This document shows, piece by piece, positions 1 through 12,100 of a DNA stretch of 64,000 bases. Origin of the DNA: Campylorhamphus procurvoides (lineage: Eukaryota > Chordata > Aves > Passeriformes > Dendrocolaptidae). Each line of letters starts with the position of its first letter. The stretch's first letter is position 1. The position numbers and the translations under genes were made by a program. The notes beneath the pieces were generated by a model. The model did no database searches. It was given only the letters and a program-made list of their open reading frames with translations, and was not told where the DNA came from. Location: positions 1,881,223-1,945,222 of the forward strand of contig WBMV01005969.1 of NCBI GenBank assembly GCA_013396655.1, given 5' to 3'.

Positions 1-2039
1 TAAAGTTTTTGGTAATCCCATACAAACCACACTCTTTGAACACTGCACCTTGCCACCTTCTCAAAATCCACTGATGAATACAAAGAATGCTTTTGCAGCA
101 CAGCTTACATCTTTCTCATCACAATCTCTGATGTGGTGCTTATGCAAGAAGAGGGAATTCTTGGGGGAAGATTTGTGTAGTGGTTGAATACGATGAATAA
201 TCTTCTAACAATGAACATGAATGCCAGGATACTTAACTTAGAGGAGTGCCTGTCCACAGAAATTTCTTCAGAACTCTAATTTACAGTGCAAGAGTGGGGA
301 TTCAGTTCTCCTGACACATTTGTCTAGACATCTTTTAGAGCCAACAGAGAGAAACAAGCTTTTCTACACTGTGATGCATTGGTCTCTTTGGATGAGATGA
401 ATCTCACCTTCAAAGTGCCTCTTCTTCATGGGCTGGAAATGGTTTCTTTGTGACTAGCTCACTGTTTCACCATTAGAAGCATTTCCACCCCATTTGTATT
501 GCCCTGTAAACAAACAGAACTAGACCCCTCCAGCCAACGAGGATGATGAGCAGGGGACTGCCTGAAGCCACCAGTGCTGTGTTTGTGATCATGCTTATCT
601 CTAGTTCTTATGCTGTGCCTCCTTTAGGTTTTTAGTTTGAAATCCAAACCATTCTTCTGAAGTCAGTCCCACAGTCATCCCAAACTAACTACTGAGCTTT
701 GATATGCTTTTTGAAACACTCTGAGTACATCACTGGTTCTCATTCAGATGAAACTGTGCCAGAAGATGCACTCCATAAATGCACCTAATGTGCTTCTATT
801 GCTAATATCTTCAACTCATGGGATCAGAATAGAGGCAGTTTGAAGTAATTCCCCGTGAAACATGCATATTATGGTTGACAGGTTCTCATATTCAGCTGTT
901 TTACTACAGAGCTGCTTTTTGGACTGCATTTCTTCCTAATTCAGATACAGATGCAGATTTCTAAAATCTGTCCTACAGGTAGCTTCCTCCATGGATGGCT
1001 CACAGCCAGGAACTATTGCTTGAACATAGGTGCCAATGTCAACTAGCCCGTGATCATCTATACTGCTTTATGGTTGGCATACCTGGCACAGTTCTGGTCC
1101 AGTCCTCTTTCATTCACAGCTGGGAGACAGCATGTACCAGAGACTGTGCCCAGCAGGCAGGTTGCAAGCCGACAGGCATCTTCTGTGGGGGAAGAGTGCT
1201 CTGGCATGTGACTGACAGTCATAATATATCACACATCTCTGAGGGCAAATAAATCTTGACTTACAGCAACAAACATGACCTTAGTGACTACAGAACGCTA
1301 CCAGGATAAGGGAGAAATTGTCTATGACTGAAAGAGCTCTGGTCCTCTAAGTAGCTGCCGCATAGAACAGCCAACATAACAGAGCAAGTACCTCCTCGAC
1401 TACAGTATAGACTACAGACGGTGGTTTGGTCTCCCTCTGTACAAAGAGAGTCCTCATAAACAGAAGAGGAAATTGAACCCAACGATCCCACATCCTAAAT
1501 CAGTGCGTTCACTACTCAGACCCTAGAAAAAATCTATTATCACCTATGCTCCAGGAGAGCATTTTGTATGGCATCCAATCCTTTGCAGAGCTGCATCCAA
1601 CTGCTTTCTCATGAAGCTGCAAAATGACACAGATGCAACTGTAATTTATGGCCTTGAGGTGATATGCTGAGGCCAGTAATACAAAGTTTAATGTTCTGTT
1701 AGACCTTCTGCAATAATTCAGCACCCTGATAATCCTTACCAAATGAAGATCACTGAGGAAACAGGCAAGGAAAAGCCTAATTCCTGGACTGTAGCTTTAG
1801 GCAAACTATTGTCAAAATTACTTCACGTGGTTGAGACCAAAGGGGTTTTCAGCACACCCCAAAGCTAGCACTTACATTAGGACCACCTTCACTAAAATTT
1901 AGGGCACTTAAAGTTTAAGCATGCTCTGGTTATGGCAAACATGAGCTGGACTTCTTAGACTCGTAGATTTTGCACTGGGTTTCCCTAGTCCTACCACGGG
2001 CATCTACATTGTTTATTTTCACCTGGCCTTTGGCACCTT
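1..2039. other. Intergenic sequence upstream of SRD5A2, no gene recognised
   Basis: About 2 kb of ordinary, moderately AT-rich sequence. Short open frames exist (for example 995-1252 on + and 1512-1742 on -), but none has a recognisable domain, splice context or codon bias. I saw no repeat family or RNA gene. Distal regulatory DNA for SRD5A2 could lie here, but nothing specific supports it. Confidence 0.6.
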
Positions 2040-2320
2040 TCCTTTACTCTCTGCGGAGCGGCACTCCCTGGTACGAGGCGGCTGCTCAGCCCTGGCAGCA
2101 CAGATAGCCAGGCAAGCCGCGGGGCAGGGTGACACCCCGGGGCACAGGGAAGGGAACTTCGCCGCCCGCTCCCACCTGGTCACTCGCGATTGCCTCCTGC
2201 GGGGGTCACCCCGCACACCTCGTCCCGCTGCCGCCTCGACCCCGACCCTCCCTCCGCCCGCCACCGCCGCCGCCATCCCCGGGACCCACCGGGAGACAGG
2301 AAGGGAGGGGGGACAGGAGA

Positions 2321-2690
2321 CAGCTCCCCTCCGGGCGGGACAGAGGAAAGGGTTGGAGCGGGACAGCTCCCCTCCGGGCGGGATGGATGTGGGGGAGCAG
2401 CTCCCTCCAGGCGGGGTGGATGGAGTGGGCAGCTCCCCTCTGTGCGGGATGGGTGGGATGCATGCGAGGGGTCAGTTCCCCGCTGTGTGGGATGGATACG
2501 GGGGGGCAGCTCCCCTCCGGGTGGGTTGGATGCGGGGGAGCAGCTCCCCTCCGGGCCGGTAGGATGGATGCAGGGGGGCAGCTCCCCACCGGGCGGGTGG
2601 GATGGATGAGAGGGAGCAGCTCCCCGCCGGGCGGACGGGATGGATGCGGGGGATCAGCTCCCCTCTGTGCGGGACGGGGCGCCTCTCCCG
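2321..2690. repeat. GC-rich minisatellite, ten copies, in the SRD5A2 promoter
   Basis: A unit starting CAGCTCCCCTCCGGGCGG and continuing GATGGATGCGGGGGAG recurs with starts at about 2321, 2364, 2398, 2430, 2473, 2507, 2541, 2579, 2617 and 2655. Spacings are 43, 34, 32, 43, 34, 34, 38, 38 and 38 nt. Copies differ by substitutions and by insertions or deletions of 4-9 nt; the last three spacings are all 38, suggesting recent expansion at that end. The array ends about 140 bp before the SRD5A2 start codon, so it lies in the proximal promoter. G-runs of 5-7 recur on the + strand. Confidence 0.92.
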
Positions 2691-2771
2691 CGGCCGCCCG
2701 AGGGGCTGCGCCCTGTGACGAGCCCGGGCGATGGGAGGCAGCGCGGCGGGGCGGGGTGACGGCCGCGGCTC

Positions 2772-2778
2772 TAATAAG
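2772..2778 (+). promoter_or_regulatory. SRD5A2: Candidate TATA-like element of SRD5A2
   Basis: TAATAAG is the only AT-rich heptamer in this GC-rich stretch and lies 57 bp before the ATG. If used, transcription would start near 2800 and give a very short 5' leader. This is a position-based inference; the gene could equally use dispersed CpG-island starts. Confidence 0.35.
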
Positions 2779-2828
2779 GCCGGGGCTGGCTCTGGCCGAG
2801 GGCTGTGTGCCCCCGCCCGCCCCCGAGC

Positions 2829-3112
2829 ATGCAGTGCTTCCCCGGGCTGGTGCTGGCGCTGAGCTCGCTGCTGGGCGCCCTGGCGCTGCTGCAGCTGTCG
2901 CTGTACCTGCGGGTGCCGTCCCGCTACGGGAAGCACGAGGAGCGGCTGTGCCGGGCGCGGGTGCGGCTGCCGGCGCGCTGCGCCTGGTTCCTGCAGGAGC
3001 TGCCCTCCTTCCTGGTGCCCGCGATGCTGCTGGCGCTGCGCAGCCCGCCCCGCCTGGAGCCGCTCGGCTGCCGCCTCCTCTGCTGCCTCTTCTGCTGGCA
3101 CTACTTCTACAG
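2829..3112 (+). CDS. SRD5A2: SRD5A2 exon 1
   Basis: Encodes residues 1-94 and two bases of Arg95, ending at the donor AG|GTACCG. It includes a leucine-rich first membrane segment (about 6-28), YGKH, and the WFLQELPSF motif with catalytic Glu57. The 284-nt coding length is three bases longer than expected for the 254-residue human protein, consistent with the extra residue. Confidence 0.96.
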
Positions 3113-6100
3113 GTACCGCCGCCGGGCGCGGCTCCGCTGCGGCCTCCCCTCGGCAGGGCAGAGACCAAGGGGAGCTGCGGGAAGGGGCGCAGCCGGAGCC
3201 GGGCGGGCGGTGGGGTCGAGGCAGGTCCCGGGGGCAGCATCGCTCACTCCTGGTCCGCGTCCCTGAGCTCCGCTCGAAGCGCAGGGGCCGGCCGGGTGGG
3301 CATCTCTGCCCCGGCCCGGCCGCCGGGGGAAGGAGCAGGTGGTTTCTCGGGTGCTTGGAGAAGGGGAGAGGATGTATGGTGTGTGATGATCCATGGTGTG
3401 TGTTTTCGATTGTTCTCTTAAAAAAAAAAAAAAAGAAAAAAGAAAAAGAAGAAGAAGAAGGTTTCGCTAAGCTGGAGCCAAGGTTTGGATGAAACTAATC
3501 CAAATATTATGTAAAGGCACATGCGAAGTACTTATTGCGGGCAGGAGAAGCTTCGCACGTGCAGCGCCAGGAGCAGCGCCGGCCGCCAAATCCGGGCGTG
3601 GGAACAGGAGCGGGGATGGCCAAGGGCAAAGCCCCGGGAGCGTGGGGAGCAGGGGAGCGCACGGCTGTGCCGTCTGCTCGGGGCAAACGGGGGCACTGCG
3701 GGCTCCCCGTGCCACGGCACCGAAGGGGCTGCTTTATGCTCCATTCATCATTCTTACTTCTCTACCAAAGTACCAATTTATCTTTTTTCCTTCTAACTTC
3801 TTTTCCTTTTAGAAACCTTGTCATCTCAGAACCAACAAACGCTGTGACTCTACTTAATTCCGTATTTACTGATCCAAAGCTCAAAGAAAAAGTAGAGTTT
3901 TGATCCACTGTTGCTAATAACTTTTAAGGTTAGACATAGCTCTATAATTGTCACCTGGTTCTGCAGCCAGTGTGACCTACGTCTGGAGTATATCACCAGA
4001 ACATCTCTTCAACTCCACTTCAATTTTCTGTGGAGTTCTTTCATGAGGAATTTGACTTTTGGTTATCTGTTTATGGGGAAAAAATGGCTTTTATACATGA
4101 ATGGCAAGTGCATGTGAACAACATTATGCCATCATCTAGTAAAGAGCTATGTAACTTCTGAGACAAATATTTTTCTGACTTGGTTTGCCATTTTTTTAAC
4201 CACAATTCCTGTTTCTGTTTTGTTTGTTTGGGTGGGGTTTTTTTGTTGGTTTTTGGTTTTTTGTTTTTAGTTTGCTTCATAGAAATAGAAAACATTCTTG
4301 TAATATTTGACCATAAACTATTATTTGCAACTCAACCAAAATCAATATATTGAAAATCCACTTGCAGTATCTCTACAGATACTTTAGGGATAGAAACTCT
4401 AGGCTGTTGTAGATAAATTTAAAACAGAGAATGGTTTATGGTGCCATAACACTATGTTAGAGATACATTCATTATTACTAACACTGTCTTTGCCAAAGCA
4501 GTCAGCTGGAGGACACACTTACAACACATTTGGTTTCCAAAAAGCTAGATGTATTAATCATATGCAATTACCCTAAGTTCGATTTAATGAATTCTGTTAT
4601 TATCAAGAACTTCCAATAGGTTGAGAAACACAACTATCAATGAACACCATGAGACAATGTACACATACCCTACCAGTATGTGTACATTTATTGAGCCTGT
4701 GGCTTCTTTTCCAACATTGCTGCTGGACTTAGGCAGAAGCGCTGTGTTGCCATATATTTTCTTTCTCATATAATTTGGGGGTCTTCTCATCTGTCTCTGG
4801 AGTATACTTTTTCTCCTGTAAAAATAAAAGCCCTCATTTCAACCAAGTCTGTATAACAAGTTTCTTTCTAGTACTGCATGTTACTCCAATATTACTCTTA
4901 CAGTGTCCAACCCCTTATCACACAAAGCCATTCTAAGATTCTACTGAATTTCATCTGAAATGTTGTATTAAATATTACTCTATTGTTGTGTAAAAGAGAA
5001 GCAAAATCACAAATTAGGAGTTTTTCTGGGTTTTCCCTGACACTGTGGGGACAGGCGAGGGTCCTTTGAGGGATCGTTGGTAGAATGACCAGGTGCTACA
5101 TGGTTGTGATAATAATCAGAGCTTTATTATAACATAAATATTTAAAAAATTATAATAGCTTATTGTTATCTACAATTTCTAGCAGGTAGGATAGTTTGTT
5201 ACACAGAAATTTTTTAGCAATTAGCATATCTTACAGTTAATCAGAATTCAAGTTGCTTTCTTATTTTCTGGAATTTTTATTTTCCTAGACTTTTTAGTTA
5301 CTCAGACCGTCTTCAAGTTGGGTCAAATTCTTAGTAATCAGCAAGCAACACAGTAACTGTAATCTAGGCTCAGCCTTTAACTAGAAAAACATGAACTGCT
5401 CAGTCCTCGGAGGAAGAAGATGGCAATGGTGGAGACATCTCTGAGCACTGAGAGTTCACAGGTTTTGCCATCCAGCATCAGCTCCAGTCTAAGCCCACTT
5501 GCAGCTGCTGGATTTTATAGGTTGAATCTCATGGACTGTTAGGCTTCCCTGTTCTGTACCAAGTGCCACCACATCCTGCTGACAATGCTGGTGGGCAAGT
5601 GGTCTTATTGCAGTGTTGAAAAAGGGGTAGAAAGAAGGGGTGCATATGTGCAGTGCCCTTACACATAATGGCTGTTTCCCTCATAAAATTACATTGGCTG
5701 TGCTAACCATATTGCCAGAGGGCACTGGTCACACTGGACTAGGGTGTTTCATTGTTATACAGCTTTGAGGTTCAGCAGTTTGATATGTCAGGCTTTATCT
5801 AGGCTTTTTTTCCCCCCAATTTGCTATCTGTCCTAGGAGTAATCTAATAAGTTAGATTATACTTTTGTGATTAAAGATGACTGCAAAGATAATCGGTAAA
5901 GCATTCAATTGATTGATAATAAAATTATATTTACTTAATGGACGTAGCCTACTTCATTTTCTGACTTTAAAATTTTGAAGTGAATAAAGCTGTTCTACTT
6001 CTAATTATAAAAGTTTTGTTAATTCACTCCTAACTCCTGATCACCTGATATCTGCACTTAAGCATTCCCTTATGTTTGTATGAAACAGAGAAAAGTTTCT

Positions 6101-9100
6101 TTGTATATCATGGCATAGTTTAGTGAGTTCTTTCTCTTCATAGGGAAGCTTTTATAATTCTTACTTTTGTCTCATCTACTATACCAAACATGCATGAGGA
6201 AGGGTAGTTTTGAGTAGAGACATGCTCAGAAGGACAATATGGTCCATAATAGAGAAAAATTTGGACCACTGTGCCCAGTTATTCTGCCTTTCTTTGTTAT
6301 GGTCAGCTGTGCTGCTGGCAGCTTCTGTTTGACTTATTAAGCACAGACTTCAGAGTAACTTCAAGTCTTGATCTGAAGATCCCAGAAGATAAAAAATCCA
6401 TCAATTTTCACTGTTTTCCTTGGTAGTGTTATCTTCTGAACTCTTTTACTCTTATTTATATGTGTTTAAAATGTCTTGCTTAAATCTGACTATCCTTGAT
6501 TTCCTCCCAGCAGTGCTTGCCCTTTCCCGCCCTGTGCTAATTTAAAGCACTCCCTACTATCCTTCAGTGTTTTCTTACCATGGTATCACTTACTGGATCA
6601 TGTTTCAATTTGCTTGTTACAGAGCTGTCAGGTCTTCAATCAGCACCATTTTGATCCAGATAATGTAGGAGCACATGATCATATTTCTGATGCATTAGTT
6701 ACTGGACATGCTATGGTGTTTATGCTGAATTTATGGGTTTGTGGTGGATTTATGCCAGCTACAAGGGAACAGACATTACCTGATCTGACACAGAGTTACA
6801 GTGGTGCAGACACATGATACTTCATCTAACGTGAAGTTGGTCAGGATAAAATTACCTTTTCATAAATTTAGGAACAGGTTTAAACCAGCAAAATTAACTT
6901 GTCCTGCTTTTGGACATGGTGTCAAATAGCTACCACATTTTTTATTTGATCTGGGGTATCATAAACTAGATTTATAATATCATGGAAGCACAGCAGAAGG
7001 CCCTCAATGCAAAACATTTTTTTTCCCCCATCAGTCCTCAGATAATTTCTGTGGCACTTTTTCCTCTCCTCTTTTTCTATATCCATTTTAAAATCAAGGC
7101 ATCAAGTGTGTGATGTATAATGTAGAACTAGTGCTGTAGTAGCATGTCTAGAGACAAGATTACTTTCCTGTTCCCTCACGCTACTCCCGTGTTTACAGAT
7201 TGGGAGAGTGCTTTTCAGTTCGGAGTCACGGTAGGACGCCCTGTGTTTCCAGGCGACTCAGAGAGCCCTGGAGCTGGTGTAACCAGGATTGTAACCAAGG
7301 TTACAATCTACCTCTCCTTAGGAGTTGTTTCTGTTTGCATCACTGTATTTCTTTGATTTTAAAGTAACTTCTCTATCTGGTCATGCTTCTCACGCAGGTT
7401 GATATTTGCCAGTTAACTAGAATTTATGCCATGTGGTGCCAGCTTAATCTGTGGTAATTTTGTATTTATTGTCAGGTTGTAGGGGAGTGTGCTGGAGTGT
7501 CGTAAGGACCACTCTAATCCTCCTCTGGAAACCCACTGGGTCAATGCTGATGGCTCCTCCCTGGCAAGGACTTTAGAGGACCTCTCTGCTTGCCCAGAGG
7601 AGCCCCGTGAGCCATGTCTGGCAGGTGCTGTGCCCCCACACAGGCACTGCTCACAGAGAAGGGACATGGTCCCCCGGGTACTGATCGCTGGCCAAAGAGC
7701 CAGCCCTCCCCTGGCGCTGCCTGAGAGGATGGAAGAGGGAGGTGGATGGAACCAGAAGACCTTCCCTCCGTCCCGCCTTGTCCAGTGCGCTGTGGTGAAC
7801 CGTGACAGCAGCACACTTTCTGCCTTTCTCTGCCACCACTAGGCAGCAGCCTCTCTCTTTGTGGCTTTCATGAAGGACTGAAAGCAGTCTGCTGCTGCTG
7901 CTGCTGCTGCTGAGGGGAGGAGATGGAAGGGAGGGATCTCCCATCCCACCCCCGGCTTCTTTGGCTGCTATCCCTAGTTAGCCAGCTCCTTGTGTCTCAG
8001 TGCGCGCTTTATTATCACAGCATGGTGTGAATTTAATCAAATTCAAGTGTTCTCTGGTGCTAAAGATAACATCCTTAAAATCTGAATTATCTGAACTCTG
8101 AAAAAAAAATATAAATCTGAATATATCACATCTGTTTTATTTAAGCTCATAGCTTCTTCACTTTCAGAAGGCAGGACCTCCAAAAGTGATGGTGTGGGAA
8201 GGCAGAGAAAAGGAGGAAGAAAGTGAGAAAAGCAGTGAATGCCAAGTCTGCCATCTGTATATGCAGTCTCTGTGAAAAGCTGGCCATGGGCTTAAAATGA
8301 TGAGTGGCATAAAATGTATGTACAGGAATACTTCTTGTGATAAATGGCTTACAAAGTATTTTGCTTTGAAATGTAGTTTCCAACACAGCCTTTTCCTGCT
8401 GGTGGGCTATGCTGAGAATACCAGCTGAAGCCCTCAGGTGCTGGGGAGAAGCCCATTTGTTGCATTTCCATTTTGCAGTTCAGCTTCAAAAACCAAAGGT
8501 GGGAAACAAAACACAGGGCGATGAGAGGAAGCCTTTGCAATCCAATTCCTTATAAACCTTAATTTCTCCTAACAGTGAGGAAGATGGAGTGGTGAGGGAG
8601 CAGAGGCGATGTCACCACGCCCAGTGGCACCAAGGAAGGCCTTGTCTCACAGATTTAGACAGCTAATCCTGAAAATAGTGGTGTAAAAAACGAGGGTCCT
8701 GGATTTGTCCCTGCTGTGCTGCCCATAATAACTGAGGCACAAGGAACTTAAAGAAACATTTCAGTTTCAAAGACAACCTAAAATTAAATTTATTTAATTA
8801 TTTTCTTCTCTGTCAATTTTGTTTTCAATGAAAGCCATAATCTTTTACTCTTTTAGTATATAAACAAACCAAACTTCTGCTTTCATTTCTGAAGGGCACT
8901 GAAAGACATTAAGTAGGCTGCTCTTTGAGACACAGCTGGATGCCCAAACTGCTTTGATTGAAGGTGGTCCATTGGTGCACCTGTTCTTGGTTTTCTACAA
9001 ATTGACATCTTTCTAAAATGATCAGGGAAAGCAGGCTTTCATATCAAGAAAATGGGAAATGAGGAGCATTTGAAAACAGCATTTTTAAAGTGTTAAACCA

Positions 9101-12100
9101 GCTGTTAATACTTGTATTGGCCAGTTATCCTCTGGATGGGTGGAGAAAGACAGATTCTCCCTCTTTCCTTGCTCTGTATAATGTGGCTCATGTCCCTTTT
9201 TAAGCCTGCCTATATTTCCTGGTCGGTGAGGCAGGTGCTGTGCTTACTTGGGCATGCTGGTCCTTTTTACATGTAGGTTTGCCTACTTGTGATCAGTAAG
9301 AAAATCGGCTCAAGCCTTCAGAGAAATGCAGATGGATGGAGGCTCTGAATGAGTAAGTCATTAAAAATTAATTTGCTCACAATTTTTAGAGGTGTTCTGT
9401 ATTAGTTCATACAGAGTTTTAACTATGTTTTTTGAAACATGAGGTAGACAAACAGAAATTAGACTAAGTTTGAAGTATATCCATATATTTCTAGATGCTA
9501 CTCTCTTTGCTATATGAATATGTTGGTGAATATAATTAGACCATATAATAACCACCAGATCCAATCCAGAGATTTTTTTTCTCAGTAGAAATATTATTTT
9601 ATCCTTTTGTCTTAGAAAGTCACCATCATTAAGTGTCAATAACTAAAGACATTTTTATTGTAGGCCTTAAGAAACCTTTATCATTAATCTCCCAATATAC
9701 AGCATGCAGGTATTGGACAGGTAATAAATCCTATTCTCTTTTCCATTACCTTGATGCTTTGGAGCAGATCCTAACCGGATTCCTTTTGGCCTTCACCAGC
9801 TACACAGTAATACATTTGCATCCTCTCTCCTGCTGTTTGGACTTGGCAGTAATTCTAGATCTGGCAGTGATATCATTAACAGAGACTGGCCATTCACTTT
9901 GCCTCTTTCATCCATGCGTTGCTTCCCAGTCAGAGAGTATAACTGTTTGTGATTTATCCCAATGTGTTTCAGTAATGCTAATATATGATTTTTTCTCTTC
10001 AGTGAAAAGATTAGATTCATTGCTATTTTTATCCAGGTTCCCCAGATTAATATATTAATAGTCAACAAAAACACATCTTTATAGGCTTTGTTTCAGAATT
10101 GTAAAATGTTCATGTACTCAGAGCCTTATGGAGTTTGCTTCTTTGCAGTCTTCTCTAGCATTATGAAATACCTTCCTAATTCTACTCTCAAAATAGAATA
10201 CTAGCTGATTGCCTTCCCAACTATTAGCACTTATATTCCTATCTATACATTCCTTTCCCATTGGAAAGTGGGCTAACATTACAGAAACCTACAGTTTTTG
10301 CTCAGCCCAAATTGTATCCCTGTGATTTTTCCTTTTGTTTCTTGGTCTGGAAGATTTTATGCAGAGATAATGTAAGACTTTTATCTTTCTTCATTTCTTT
10401 TCAAGACAACTAGCTCATCAACAGTATATTTCTATTCAATGCAAGTTTGTACTGTTTTATTACCAGGGAGCTTTAGAATCCTTTATGGTTTTGTATTTGC
10501 ATTCCAGATAATTTTTTCCTGAGGTAGGCATTATTATATGCCTTGCTCCTGATCTCCATTCCCCATCATATCCACCACTCCTACTGTACAACCTAAGGCT
10601 GTAATTCCCTCACGTGGTTGTTCAAGAAGGCTTTGTGTGCTTGTATTACAGTTTACAGGGTATTACAGCTCATGATTCCAGAGACGTTTGTTGTTTTTCG
10701 GTCAGTTCACTGGCCTAAGCTCCATAAACAGAATGTCTGTTCCCTGCTCCAGGAGTTGAGGGAAGCACCATACACGCGGGGCAGGTCACAGAAGTTTTTT
10801 CTTAGTTTAATTTGTGCTACCTGGAGCAGGGCCACTAAATGCACTAAAGGAGTATTCATGTTTGCTCTGAAACTCTACAGTCACTGTTGATTACAAAGGG
10901 ACTTGGGGAGTGCTCAGTCCCAGTCTCTGCAGGGAGTTGTTCAAAGTGCGGTCCCCAGGGCAGAGATCCAAGTCCCAGCCACAAGACTGTCACCAAGACA
11001 CAAGTAGGCTCCTCTGGTCTCACCTATGTGAAGTTTGAGCCCATTGAGGAAGTTAAAACATGTGATACCCTATGAGTTTAAATCTTTTTTTGGAAGATAC
11101 ATTCTGAGCTCCAAACTCCACTGGACTCTAATAAGACTGACAACAATGTAAAGATCTGGATTTGTATTACCAGATTGCTGCTGCTGATATTGGAAAAGTA
11201 GGTTATAAAGGGCTATGCTAAGAAAGAGAGAGAGAAAAAAATTAAATTACTTACAGGAATGTCAGTAAATGTTTTTACTTGAAAATAATAATGTTTTTAC
11301 CAAACAAGAAAATTACTTGTTTTAATCATGGGATGTCTGTAGTAGTCCCTTATTGGGCTGCTCTTTTAAGTGAGAAATAAAAAGCAAGAGAAAAGTGTTA
11401 AAGTTCAGTCCACATGTACAGTGGGAAATTTGTCATGGACTTTGCTCTTTTAATTTGTTACACACCTTGGAGTGTCCTTCTCTTTCTAGAAAATTTAAAT
11501 GTGGTGAGTGAATTGATGAGTCGGGTGATCCTCACTGAATTTTGTCAAATAATAAAATTCATGTACATCTACACCCATTTGAACATAAGAACTGTGTTCC
11601 TCTTTGCTGGCTGTTGTACCTATGAGATATTGTAGTTATTTTTACAATATCTCATAGGTACAACAATAGAAGTGAAATTATTTGGTAAAAAAACTATCCA
11701 ACCAAACAATTAAAACTGGGTTAAAATATTCAGTGCAGGAAGATGGAAAAAGTCAACAGACAAGCAGAAAACAATATCTTTTTCTACAGATCCAAATTAA
11801 TTTTAAGAGCCAGCTAAATTCTATCCAGCTGTGAACTTGTGAAACATCAGTTGCTACCATATTAATATCTAAGGGTGGGCAGAAAGTTTCACCATTCCTA
11901 GTAAGGTGTGTCAAGATATGACCTGCAAGAACAGTGAAAAAAGGTCCCATTTGAAGGGAGTTTGATCTCCTCCTTCCTAATTACTCTTTATAAACATGTA
12001 ATAGAGGAGGAACACCTACAGTCAACTTTTGCCATATATAAGATACCAATTCATTTATCACACTGCTAGAGTTCACCAGCTTAATCCAACATTTACCATA

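Larger units (their letters stand above)
2040..3370. promoter_or_regulatory. SRD5A2: CpG island over the SRD5A2 promoter and first exon
   Basis: Base composition changes sharply to very GC- and CpG-rich at about 2040 and returns to AT-rich sequence after about 3370. The block contains the minisatellite at 2321-2690, the TATA-like element near 2772 and exon 1 of SRD5A2. GC-rich first exons are usual for SRD5A-family genes. Long open frames on both strands here (for example 2129-3421 on + and 2206-3240 on -) come from the scarcity of stop codons in GC-rich DNA and are not genes. Confidence 0.8.

Noticed and set aside
2129..3421. 430-codon + frame and 344-codon - frame over the SRD5A2 CpG island
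   Set aside because: They run through the minisatellite and overlap SRD5A2 exon 1 out of frame. Length is due to few stops in GC-rich DNA; no domain is present.
6614..6817. 67-codon + frame in SRD5A2 intron 1
   Set aside because: Reads as plausible protein by eye but has no family match I recognise, no flanking splice logic, and is short enough to be accidental.
7287..7308. 10-bp-arm palindrome with 2-nt spacer
   Set aside because: Arms of this length at short spacing are expected by chance about once per window of this size.
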